From the NCBI GenBank assembly GCA_014379405.1, contig JACMLU010000004.1, forward strand, positions 186,001 to 250,000: 64,000 bases of DNA, given 5' to 3'. The notes under the pieces were generated by a model. It made no database searches. It was not told the DNA's origin and worked only from the letters and a program-made list of their open reading frames with translations. A program made the position numbers and the translations under genes. The stretch's first letter is position 1, and every line of letters starts with the position of its first letter. Of the stretch, positions 26,543 to 34,788 are shown one piece after another. The stretch is from Flavobacterium sp. (GTDB taxonomy: Bacteria > Bacteroidota > Bacteroidia > Flavobacteriales > Flavobacteriaceae).

Positions 26543-26570
26543 TGGCTATAAAGTGTATAAATTTGTAGTT

Positions 26571-26747
26571 ATGAACGAACAAAGTAATGAAAATAAATTA
26601 ATTGAAGGTGAAGATTTTTATTATACACCTGAAGGTTATAAATGCTTCACCGAAAAATACCATCTAAAAAAAGGGTTTTGCTGCAAAAGTGGCTGTCGTC
26701 ATTGTCCTTATGGTTTTGACAAGAAAACGGGGAGAATAAAAAAGTAA
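26571..26747 (+). CDS. Small Cys-rich DUF5522 protein
   Basis: The 58-residue protein starts at ATG 26571 (MNEQSNENK); an upstream in-frame start would run over the divergent HExxH gene. The C-terminal half, YHLKKGFCCKSGCRHCPYGF, has four closely spaced cysteines and a His, as in the DUF5522 family, and probably binds zinc. The function is unknown. It is followed by two dispersed palindromes and then hutU. Confidence 0.85.
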   Translation: MNEQSNENKLIEGEDFYYTPEGYKCFTEKYHLKKGFCCKSGCRHCPYGFDKKTGRIKK

Positions 26748-26752
26748 TCAGT

Positions 26753-26770
26753 TCCCGATAGCTATCGGGA
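26753..26770. repeat. Perfect intergenic palindrome TCCCGATAGCTATCGGGA
   Basis: This 18-bp perfect palindrome lies just after the DUF5522 stop. This sequence is recalled as a frequent dispersed repeat in flavobacterial genomes. It may form a hairpin in RNA. Confidence 0.7.
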
Positions 26771-26783
26771 CAGTCGCAGCCTG

Positions 26784-26799
26784 CCTGTCGGCAGACAGG
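26784..26799. repeat. Second palindrome, CCTGTC(GGCA)GACAGG
   Basis: Six-base arms surround GGCA, 13 bases after the preceding palindrome. Both sit in the 85-base gap before hutU. It looks like another dispersed GC-rich repeat in AT-rich DNA. Confidence 0.6.
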
Positions 26800-26832
26800 T
26801 TTACAGTTTGCATGAACTATAAAATAAAAAAC

Positions 26833-28809
26833 ATGACTTTCCAAGAACAAATTCAAGAAGGAATTCCAACCCTTTTGCCTAAGCCAAAAGCGTATGACTT
26901 GGAAATAAATCATGCGCCAAAACGAAAAGAAATTCTTTCGGTAGAGGAGAAAAAATTAGCACTACGCAATGCACTACGTTATTTTGAACCGCAACACCAC
27001 CCTGAATTAATAAAGGAATTTGCTGAGGAATTGAATACTTACGGCAGGATTTATATGTACCGTTTTCGCCCTGATTACAAAATGTATGCACGTCCCATTT
27101 CGGAATATCCAGGAAAATGCGAACAAGCAAAAGTCATTATGCTTATGATTCAGAATAATCTGGATTATGCTGTGGCACAACATCCCCACGAGTTGATTAC
27201 CTATGGAGGAAATGGTGCTGTTTTCCAAAACTGGGCACAGTATTTATTGACGATACAGTATTTGTCTGAAATGACCGAAGAACAAACACTCACAATTTAT
27301 TCAGGTCATCCAATGGGATTGTATCCTTCGCACAAAGAGGCACCAAGAGTTGTGGTGACGAACGGAATGGTCATTCCCAACTATTCGAAACCCGACGATT
27401 GGGAAAAATTTAATGCGCTTGGCGTTTCGCAATACGGACAAATGACTGCAGGAAGTTATATGTACATTGGCCCACAAGGGATTGTACATGGAACCACGAT
27501 TACGGTTTTGAATGGTTTTCGAAAAATAAAAACCAGTCCCAAAGGAGGGTTATTTGTCACTTCCGGATTGGGCGGAATGAGTGGAGCACAACCAAAAGCA
27601 GGAAACATTGCCGGCTGTATCACGGTTTGTGCCGAAGTCAATCCAAAAATCACGCACATCCGCCACAGCCAAGGATGGATCAATGAAGTTATTGAAAATC
27701 TTGACGAATTGGTCAAAAGAGTTATTTTGGCAAAAGCCAATAAAGAAATAGTTTCTATAGGGTATCTAGGAAATGTGGTGGATGTTTGGGAAAAATTTTA
27801 TGACGAAAACATCTATATCGATTTGGGTTCCGACCAAACTTCGCTGCATAATCCTTGGGCTGGCGGTTATTATCCTGTCGATATTTCCTTTGATGAAGCC
27901 AACGAAATGATGGCTAATAATCCTGAATTATTTAAGAAAAAAGTTCAGGAAACTTTACGTCGCCATACCAACGCCATCAATAAACATACTGCAAAAGGAA
28001 CTTATTTTTTCGATTATGGAAATGCTTTTCTATTGGAAGCTTCCCGAGCAGGTGCTAATGTTATGGCCGAAAATAAAATTGATTTCAAGTATCCGAGTTA
28101 TGTACAGGATATTATGGGACCGATGTGTTTCGATTACGGATTTGGCCCCTTCCGTTGGGTTTGTGCTTCGGGAAATCCAGATGATTTGCAAAAAACCGAT
28201 GCAATTGCTTGCAAAGTTTTAGAAGAAATGGCTAAAACAGCTCCAGCCGAAATTCAGCAGCAAATTCAGGATAACATCCATTGGATAAAAGGCGCACAGG
28301 ATAACAAATTGGTCGTGGGTTCGCAAGCCAGAATCCTGTATGCCGATGCTGAAGGAAGAATGAAAATAGCCGAATCTTTTAATCAGGCTATTGCCAAAAG
28401 GGAAATAGGAATAGTAGTTTTGGGTCGCGATCATCATGATGTTTCGGGTACAGACTCCCCATATAGAGAAACCTCAAATATCTATGATGGCTCTCGTTTT
28501 ACCGCCGATATGGCAATACAAAACGTGATTGGAGATAGCTTTCGAGGAGCCACTTGGGTCTCCATCCACAATGGTGGTGGTGTGGGCTGGGGAGAAGTAA
28601 TAAATGGTGGTTTTGGTATGGTTCTTGATGGTAGTAATGAAGCGTCAAATCGCATAGAATCAATGCTTTTCTGGGATGTCAACAATGGAATTTCCAGAAG
28701 AAGTTGGGCACGAAATGAAGGCGCCATTTTTGCCATAAAAAGAGCAATGGAAACACAACCTTTATTGAAAGTGACCATTCCAAACATAGTCGATGAACAT
28801 TTATTTTAG
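26833..28809 (+). CDS. hutU: Urocanate hydratase
   Basis: HutU converts urocanate to imidazolonepropionate in histidine breakdown, with tightly bound NAD. The start at 26833 (MTFQEQIQEG) gives 658 residues, the longer type of urocanase (the classical enzyme is about 555). Motifs include ITYGGNGAVFQNWAQ, SGHPMGLYPS, GLGGMSGAQPKAGNIAGC and the C-terminal RDHHDVSGTDSPYRET and SIHNGGGVGWGEV. No other hut gene lies in the window, so the pathway is not clustered here. Confidence 0.95.
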   Translation: MTFQEQIQEGIPTLLPKPKAYDLEINHAPKRKEILSVEEKKLALRNALRYFEPQHHPELIKEFAEELNTYGRIYMYRFRPDYKMYARPISEYPGKCEQAKVIMLMIQNNLDYAVAQHPHELITYGGNGAVFQNWAQYLLTIQYLSEMTEEQTLTIYSGHPMGLYPSHKEAPRVVVTNGMVIPNYSKPDDWEKFNALGVSQYGQMTAGSYMYIGPQGIVHGTTITVLNGFRKIKTSPKGGLFVTSGLGGMSGAQPKAGNIAGCITVCAEVNPKITHIRHSQGWINEVIENLDELVKRVILAKANKEIVSIGYLGNVVDVWEKFYDENIYIDLGSDQTSLHNPWAGGYYPVDISFDEANEMMANNPELFKKKVQETLRRHTNAINKHTAKGTYFFDYGNAFLLEASRAGANVMAENKIDFKYPSYVQDIMGPMCFDYGFGPFRWVCASGNPDDLQKTDAIACKVLEEMAKTAPAEIQQQIQDNIHWIKGAQDNKLVVGSQARILYADAEGRMKIAESFNQAIAKREIGIVVLGRDHHDVSGTDSPYRETSNIYDGSRFTADMAIQNVIGDSFRGATWVSIHNGGGVGWGEVINGGFGMVLDGSNEASNRIESMLFWDVNNGISRRSWARNEGAIFAIKRAMETQPLLKVTIPNIVDEHLF

Positions 28810-28889
28810 TTTGAGCATTACAATTTTGAAAAAATTAGTTTATAAACAAATTTCAATGACCAAACTTGAAACTTTTAAAATTTAAGAAT

Positions 28890-29444
28890 ATGAAAGCAAT
28901 TAAATTTATCCCCGTTCTATTACTTTTTATATTGAGTTCCTGCGGGTCCTCAATTAGCGTATATTCTGATTTTGACAAAAGTGCAGACTTTAGCCAATAC
29001 AAAACCTATGCTTTTAACAAAAGTTCCATTGATAAAGTACAAATTTCATCCCTTGACAAGAAAAGAATTCTACAAGCCATTAGCACGGAACTTGCAAAAA
29101 AGGGAATGTCCAAAAGCGAAAACCCCGATTTGCTTATAGGTATTTTTACTAAAGAAAAAGAACAAGTAGATGTGTCCAGTTATTATGGCGGCTGGGGAGG
29201 CTACGGATATCCTTACCGATGGGGATATGGTTACAATCCTTATTTCTGGGGAGGTTACCCATATGTAAGCTCTTCGGTTGAAGGAAAACTATTCATAGAT
29301 TTTATTGACACCAAGAAAAATGAATTGGTTTGGCAAGGCGAAGGTGTTGGGTATTTGACCCAAGACCGATCTCAAAAAGAAGCCGTCATCAATGATTTTG
29401 TAGCCAAAATTTTAATGCAATACCCACCTGTTTTGAAAAAATAA
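28890..29444 (+). CDS. DUF4136 lipoprotein
   Basis: The start at 28890 (MKAIKFIPVLLLFILSSC) gives a clear lipoprotein signal and a 184-residue product. The SVYSDFDKSADFSQYKTYAF opening is the DUF4136 hallmark. A Gly/Tyr-rich central stretch (YYGGWGGYGYPYRWGYGYN) is followed by FIDTKKNELVWQGEG. The function is unknown, possibly outer-membrane associated. A terminator follows. Confidence 0.88.
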   Translation: MKAIKFIPVLLLFILSSCGSSISVYSDFDKSADFSQYKTYAFNKSSIDKVQISSLDKKRILQAISTELAKKGMSKSENPDLLIGIFTKEKEQVDVSSYYGGWGGYGYPYRWGYGYNPYFWGGYPYVSSSVEGKLFIDFIDTKKNELVWQGEGVGYLTQDRSQKEAVINDFVAKILMQYPPVLKK

Positions 29445-29471
29445 CAAACATTCAGTCATTATAAAATACCA

Positions 29472-29499
29472 AAAACCGCAACAGAAATGCTGCGGTTTT
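29472..29499 (+). terminator. Intrinsic terminator after the DUF4136 gene
   Basis: A stem AAAACCGCA / TGCGGTTTT with a 10-base loop. It lies between convergent genes. Confidence 0.8.
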
Positions 29500-29551
29500 G
29501 TTGTTTATAATTGACGGTACTCCTTGGAGAAAATAAGAGGTAAAACGAGAC

Positions 29552-30172
29552 TTAGCCTTTTATTTTTTGATTAAAATCAGCTTCCTTTTCTATAATTTCG
29601 CCATCGTATTTCAATTTCCATCCCATGGAATTGGTCAGGATCAGCATTTTCGAAAGTTCAGAAATCAATCTGTTTTTGGCATTGGATTTCAAGGAAGATT
29701 TTTCGATTTTCTTGGCTAAGTTGGCTCGAACCATTTTGCTTATTTTGTTGTAATCATCGCCTGTAAACGGATTCATTTGGCTTTGTTTCACATCATAATA
29801 TTTAATATCTGGACTTATTTTTATCTCTTCTTTTGGAATATTCACGATAGTGATGGTTTTGTTTTTTTCGTCAATATCGTATTTCATTTGATGTAAATCG
29901 TAGGCTACAGTCACGTCAGCATTGACAATTACGATAGCTTTCTTTTCGAAAGAAACCATATCCATCAAATATTTATCTTGATTTTTATAAGTAATTACCT
30001 CAGCGAAATGTCCTTCGGTAACAACCAGTTTCCCTACGTTGACGATTTGTTGCTGGATAAGATTGGTATTATAATCTAATGTCGAATTGTCTTCTTTCTT
30101 GAAATCACAGAATTTGAAAAGTAAAACAATCACGACTATAATTCCTGCGCCCAACAAGATTCTTCTTTGCAT
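29552..30172 (-). CDS. DUF4230 membrane-anchored protein
   Basis: The 206-residue protein has one N-terminal membrane anchor (residues 5-21) and a periplasmic domain with the DUF4230 layout (LVVTEGHFAEVITYKNQDK..., then TVAYDL and ITIVNIPKEEI). The C-terminus is helical and basic. The function is unknown. It follows the GSCFA gene region in the same direction but about 400 bases away. Confidence 0.82.
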   Translation of the reverse strand: MQRRILLGAGIIVVIVLLFKFCDFKKEDNSTLDYNTNLIQQQIVNVGKLVVTEGHFAEVITYKNQDKYLMDMVSFEKKAIVIVNADVTVAYDLHQMKYDIDEKNKTITIVNIPKEEIKISPDIKYYDVKQSQMNPFTGDDYNKISKMVRANLAKKIEKSSLKSNAKNRLISELSKMLILTNSMGWKLKYDGEIIEKEADFNQKIKG

Positions 30173-30378
30173 TTTATTTTTTTTATAAAATTAGGAAAAA
30201 TATCGGAATGGAATAAGAAAAACCAACTAAATCAGATTGTTGTTCTTGGCCTTTTAAATGGCTTCGAGTTTGATATAAATATTTTCAACAGAATTACTTT
30301 AATTCCTTTTTTAACGAACCCAATTTACAATAAAACGAAATGCAGTTAGTATTTATTTCACAATCCATTGATTGGGAA

Positions 30379-30459
30379 TCAATAAGCTATCAAATAAACA
30401 ATATGCAATGTCAGCACAGTTACTACGGCTATTACAACCATCCAAAATTTGTACCTCAT
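30379..30459 (-). CDS. Possible 26-residue membrane microprotein
   Basis: Within the 402-base gap 30173-30574, a short leftward frame starts ATG AGG TAC and encodes a single hydrophobic helix (FWMVVIAVVTVLTLHIVYLI) flanked by basic residues. The frame stays open about 20 codons upstream without an ATG. It could be a real small protein, or the tail of a decayed gene. Nothing else is evident in the gap. Confidence 0.22.
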   Translation of the reverse strand: MRYKFWMVVIAVVTVLTLHIVYLIAY

Positions 30460-30574
30460 CGCAATTGGTTTTAAAACCCAAAGGTTAAGCTTTTTTTGGT
30501 TGAAAAAAATACTCCTTTTGCTGTATTTTTATCCTTTGATCCAGAATGGCTTTGCTATTAATGTCCAAAATATT

Positions 30575-31522
30575 TTAAAACTGGATTTCAGGAAATTGCT
30601 TTTGAATTTTCGCCATTTTATCTTGAAGTTTCGATAAAAATTGCTGGTGACTTTCAGAATCGGGATTGAATGGTCGGTGTTGCAATCCTTTTTGAATCGT
30701 TTCTACTTCTTTCATAATCGAAAAACTTTCTTCAGAAATAGAAGTTTCGGAAAAGCGTTCCCAAATATAATCTATCGCTACTTGGTTGGGATGAATCATA
30801 TCTTCGGCATAAAATCGATAGTCGCGAAGTTCGTCCATCATAATTTCGAAGGAAGGAAAATAGCTAGAAGTTGGAAGCTGGAAGCTGGAAGAATGCAAAG
30901 CAGAAATTAAATTTGCCTTACTTACTTGGTTTTCCACAAATCCGTCTTTGAGGTGGCGAACAGGCGAAACCGTAAAAACAATATTCGCTTTTGGATTTAC
31001 TCTTTGGATTAAATCGACGGTATTCTTAATTGAATTTTCAATGATTTCTACCGATAAAATTTCTTTGCTGAATTGCTTTTGAGGTACTTTATGACAATTG
31101 GCAACAACTGCATTACTTTCCACATTTCTATACACCCAGGATGTTCCGTATGTGATGATTATATGCGTTGCCTCTTTTATTTGTTGCTCTGTCGATTGAA
31201 CAATAGCATTCAAATTAGCTATTAATTCTTCATTATTAGAATTGCTCCAATCCGAATGCACGTCGAAAGAATGCCAACGTTCGTTGTAAAAAAACACGTC
31301 CTCTTCCGTAAATAACTTATTGGAAACGGCAAAGTCAATCATTTTTTCAATTGCCAATGGATGAAACAAAATCCCAAACGGATTGCAGGTGTTTTGAAAT
31401 TTAAAATAGTCTAACTTCTCAGCCATATTTACTGCAAAACAAGACCCCAAAGACACCATTTTAGAATTGTAATCTATTGGATTGTCACTTTTAGAAATGG
31501 AAATTTTGGTTCTGAATTGCAT
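30575..31522 (-). CDS. GSCFA family protein
   Basis: The 315-residue protein carries the family-defining SLGSCFAVNMAEKL (about residues 26-39). It also has NPFGILFHPLAI, ITYGTSWVYRN, VFTVSPVRHLKDGF and DMIHPNQVAIDYIWE. The layout resembles SGNH/GDSL hydrolases (GSCFA Ser and a C-terminal D-x-x-H-P). Its substrate is unknown. A low-complexity direct repeat (30867-30892) lies inside the coding frame without breaking it. Confidence 0.88.
   Translation of the reverse strand: MQFRTKISISKSDNPIDYNSKMVSLGSCFAVNMAEKLDYFKFQNTCNPFGILFHPLAIEKMIDFAVSNKLFTEEDVFFYNERWHSFDVHSDWSNSNNEELIANLNAIVQSTEQQIKEATHIIITYGTSWVYRNVESNAVVANCHKVPQKQFSKEILSVEIIENSIKNTVDLIQRVNPKANIVFTVSPVRHLKDGFVENQVSKANLISALHSSSFQLPTSSYFPSFEIMMDELRDYRFYAEDMIHPNQVAIDYIWERFSETSISEESFSIMKEVETIQKGLQHRPFNPDSESHQQFLSKLQDKMAKIQKQFPEIQF
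30867..30892. repeat. GGAAGCT-type direct repeat inside the GSCFA gene
   Basis: TTGGAAGC, TGGAAGC and TGGAAGA units are repeated in tandem. On the coding strand they encode SSFQLPTSSYF. Similar TTGGAAGCTGGAAG tracts are recalled as dispersed repeats between flavobacterial genes. Here one is in frame within a gene. Confidence 0.55.
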
Positions 31523-31546
31523 CTATTCTTTTTTACAAAAATAGAA

Positions 31547-32338
31547 TTAATTGTAGAATAATTGCGACTTTAAATGGTTAGAATCAGAACCTCCAAACAA
31601 AATGTTTTTTGAAACAATTTCTGTTGGATAGCCATTGGAGTTGTATTGGTATTCGCTATCGTATCTTTTTATTTCAGAAATAACTTGATCGTCATTAATG
31701 GATTTAACAGATGTAACTGCTGTACTAAGTATTTCGTTATTTGAGGAAATTATTTTAGAATAATCCAATAATTTATTGAATCCTAAAATATTTTTCAATG
31801 CATTATTTTTAGAATCGTATCCTATGTTTAAAAGGTTTTTAGCCAAAACACCATTTCCTGCATCATCTAAAGTTCTTTCGTCTTTAATCAGATTTTCGTT
31901 TTGAAAATATAAAATGCCGTGATAGTTTTTAACTTCCAGATTATTGGAATCTTTGGTCAATTTTTCATACGAAACAGAGCCATCATTGTTGTGAATGTAA
32001 TTTATCACGTAATTATCTGATGACGTAATTTTAGTCAATTTCCCGATGTTTGAATAAGAATAATCTAATGTATTGGAGTGTTGCGTAGTTTTATCTAAAG
32101 TCACAACTTTTGTAATTAAATCGCCTGTATAATAAAACTTCGAAAGTTGATCCACCTTATCAATAGACACTAATTTATTTCCATCATAAGTTAGGAGCGT
32201 TGTGTTTGAAGTTCCATCAACCGAAACCTCAACTATCTTTTTCAAGAACTGAACCTGCTCAATTGGGTCGCTTGTACATGAACAAAGCGTCATTAAAAGA
32301 ACAACTACAATCCCAACTATTTGTTTTACTTTTTTCAT
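31547..32338 (-). CDS. Hypothetical lipoprotein with YD/RHS-like beta strands
   Basis: The start at 32338 (MKKVKQIVGIVVVLLMTLCSC) gives a lipoprotein signal and a 263-residue product. The rest is a series of short strands of the type LLTYDGNKLVSIDK and IGKLTKITSSDNYVINYIH. These resemble the repeats of Bacteroidota YD-repeat-like (DUF4595-type) proteins. The function is unknown. It lies alone between the GSCFA gene and the glucan locus. Confidence 0.65.
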   Translation of the reverse strand: MKKVKQIVGIVVVLLMTLCSCTSDPIEQVQFLKKIVEVSVDGTSNTTLLTYDGNKLVSIDKVDQLSKFYYTGDLITKVVTLDKTTQHSNTLDYSYSNIGKLTKITSSDNYVINYIHNNDGSVSYEKLTKDSNNLEVKNYHGILYFQNENLIKDERTLDDAGNGVLAKNLLNIGYDSKNNALKNILGFNKLLDYSKIISSNNEILSTAVTSVKSINDDQVISEIKRYDSEYQYNSNGYPTEIVSKNILFGGSDSNHLKSQLFYN

Positions 32339-32499
32339 AAAATTCATAAACCCTACTCGTCTTTTATAAAAAAGACTCCTATTTAGTTTACAAATCAACC
32401 TTAAAAAAGCAAAAATCGCAATATTAATCGATACAATCCCGATATTTCGGACAAACTACTCTTTCAAACAAATACTAATGAAAAATGATTATTTTGAAG

Positions 32500-34728
32500 T
32501 TAATTCAACAATTCGAATCCATCTTTCAAACGAATGTCTTCAGATGAAGAACCAATCATCAGATCAAAATCGCCCGGTTCCGATTTGAATTCCAGTTTAT
32601 CGTTGTAAAAAGATAATTTTTGGTTGTCAATCACAAATTTCACCGTTTTGGTTTCGCCAACATTGAGTTTGATTTTCTCGAATCCTTTCAGTTCTTTTAC
32701 TGGCCGAACAACAGAACCAAATTTATCCCGCAAATACAATTGCACTACTTCTTCTCCAGCATATTTTCCTGTGTTGGTGATATTTGCCGTAACTTCGATG
32801 GTTTCATTGTTTTTCATCTTCTTTTTAGATAATTTCAACTCTGAATATTGGAAAGTCGTATAACTCAATCCATATCCGAAAGGAAATTTTGGACTAATGG
32901 ACAAATCGATATAAGCCGAAGTGTAATGCAAATCCGTGTCGTTTTTTGCCGGTCTTCCGGTATTAAAATGGTTATAATAAATTGGGATTTGTCCCACTTC
33001 TCTCGGAAAAGTCATTGGTAATTTTGCGCTTGGATTTACATCCCCAAACAACACATCGGCAATTGAATTTCCAGCTTCGGTTCCTAACCACCAAGTGTAA
33101 AGTATGGCAGGCACGTTATCGGCAATATCATTAAAAATCAATGGCCGCCCCGTGTTTATCAATACCACTACCGGTTTTCCTGTGGCTTGAATGGCTTTGA
33201 CCAATTCTTCCTGCACGCCTGGTATGTGAATATTGCTTCTACTTTTAGCTTCACCACTCATATCTCTTTTCTCTCCAATACTCATAATAACCACATCAGC
33301 TTGCGAAGCAATTTTTACGGCTTCGGCAAAACCATCTTTGTTGTCTCCTTCAATTTCGCAGCCTTTGGCGTACAACAACTTTGTGTTTTTTCCAACCTTG
33401 TTTTGCAAACCATCCCATTGCGAAACCACCAATTTTTCATAATCAACTCCAGGCAAATCTACATCCCAAAAACCCATATTTTGCTTGTATTCTTTAACCA
33501 AAGGTCCAATGAAAGCTATTGTTTTAGTGGCTTTTGAAAGTGGTAATAGATTTGAATTATTTTTTAACAACACAATACTTTTAGCCCCAATTTCTCTCGC
33601 CGCTTTGGTGTGTTCTGGATTATTTAATGCTGCTTTTTCTCTTTCCGGATTGCAAAAACGATACGGATCATCGAATAATCCCAACTCGAATTTCTTGCGT
33701 AAAACTCTCCTAACGGCATCATCCACTAATTGGATGTCAATTCTTTTTTCTTTTAGCAATGCCTCTAAATTGTTTTTATAGCATCTACTTTCCATATCCA
33801 TATCGCTTCCTGCCGTGATGGCAAGATAAGCCGCTTCTTTTCCGTCTTTGGCATAACCGTGATTTTGCATTTCGCCAATGGAACCCCAATCGGAAACCAC
33901 AAAGCCTTTAAAACCCCATTTCCCTTTCAGGATATCCCTTTGGAGATATTTATTTCCAGTTGCAGGAATTCCGTTCAAGTCATTAAACGAATTCATAAAA
34001 GTGGCTGCACCCGCATCCAAAGCCGCTTTGAACGGGGGAAGATACACCTCCCAAAGCATTCTTTCGCTCATATCCACCGAGTTATAATCCCTTCCGCCAA
34101 CGGCTGCGCCATAAGCCGCAAAATGTTTTACACAAGCCATCACGACATCAATTCCTCCTAATTTTTCTCCTTGAAAACCTATTACTCTGGCTTTCGCAAT
34201 CAAAGACCCCAGATAAGGGTCTTCTCCAGCACCTTCCATTACGCGCCCCCAACGAGGATCACGGGCAATGTCGACCATAGGCGCGAATGTCCAATGAATT
34301 CCAGAAGCCGAAGCTTCGATGGCGGCAATTCTTGCAGCTTGTTGTATGGCTGCCAAATCCCAACTTGCAGCTTCTCCCAACGGAACAGGAAATGTTGTTT
34401 TGTAACCATGAATTACGTCTTGACCAAACAACAACGGAATTTTCAAACGAGATTCCATCGCCAATTTTTGCCAACTTCTGGTGCGTTCCGTTCCAAGACA
34501 ATTCAACAACGAGCCTACTTGTCCATTACGAATTTGGCTAGCTTTGTCATTGTCAACCGTTATTGGACCAGTGGCTTTCGAATCATCATTATATTGATTT
34601 AACTGTCCGATTTTTTCTTCAATCGTCATTTGCTTTAGTAAGGCATCAACTTTTTGATCTATTGTTTTTGGTTGTGAAAAGGCGAAAGAGAATGCCAATA
34701 AAAGTGCGATAGATACTATTTTTTTCAT
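32500..34728 (-). CDS. bglX: Beta-glucosidase, GH3 (BglX-like)
   Basis: The 742-residue protein has a signal peptide (MKKIVSIALLLAFSFAFS). The GH3 N-terminal barrel carries the nucleophile context GFVVSDWGSIGEM (about residue 275), then a GH3 C-terminal alpha/beta domain (about 390-600) and a fibronectin-III-like domain (about 650-735). It would release glucose from beta-gluco-oligosaccharides in the periplasm. It is the last gene of a leftward glycan locus that runs from susC. Confidence 0.93.
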   Translation of the reverse strand: MKKIVSIALLLAFSFAFSQPKTIDQKVDALLKQMTIEEKIGQLNQYNDDSKATGPITVDNDKASQIRNGQVGSLLNCLGTERTRSWQKLAMESRLKIPLLFGQDVIHGYKTTFPVPLGEAASWDLAAIQQAARIAAIEASASGIHWTFAPMVDIARDPRWGRVMEGAGEDPYLGSLIAKARVIGFQGEKLGGIDVVMACVKHFAAYGAAVGGRDYNSVDMSERMLWEVYLPPFKAALDAGAATFMNSFNDLNGIPATGNKYLQRDILKGKWGFKGFVVSDWGSIGEMQNHGYAKDGKEAAYLAITAGSDMDMESRCYKNNLEALLKEKRIDIQLVDDAVRRVLRKKFELGLFDDPYRFCNPEREKAALNNPEHTKAAREIGAKSIVLLKNNSNLLPLSKATKTIAFIGPLVKEYKQNMGFWDVDLPGVDYEKLVVSQWDGLQNKVGKNTKLLYAKGCEIEGDNKDGFAEAVKIASQADVVIMSIGEKRDMSGEAKSRSNIHIPGVQEELVKAIQATGKPVVVLINTGRPLIFNDIADNVPAILYTWWLGTEAGNSIADVLFGDVNPSAKLPMTFPREVGQIPIYYNHFNTGRPAKNDTDLHYTSAYIDLSISPKFPFGYGLSYTTFQYSELKLSKKKMKNNETIEVTANITNTGKYAGEEVVQLYLRDKFGSVVRPVKELKGFEKIKLNVGETKTVKFVIDNQKLSFYNDKLEFKSEPGDFDLMIGSSSEDIRLKDGFELLN

Positions 34729-34788
34729 CTTTTAATTATATTTTTTCTTCTTGTATAATTAAAACTTTACAAGACTGTCGTTTATTTA

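Noticed and set aside
17..34602. Many short frames opposite or inside the larger genes, for example those within bglX and the GH5 gene
   Set aside because: They overlap well-supported genes on the other strand or frame, lack recognisable domains, and have no independent start context.
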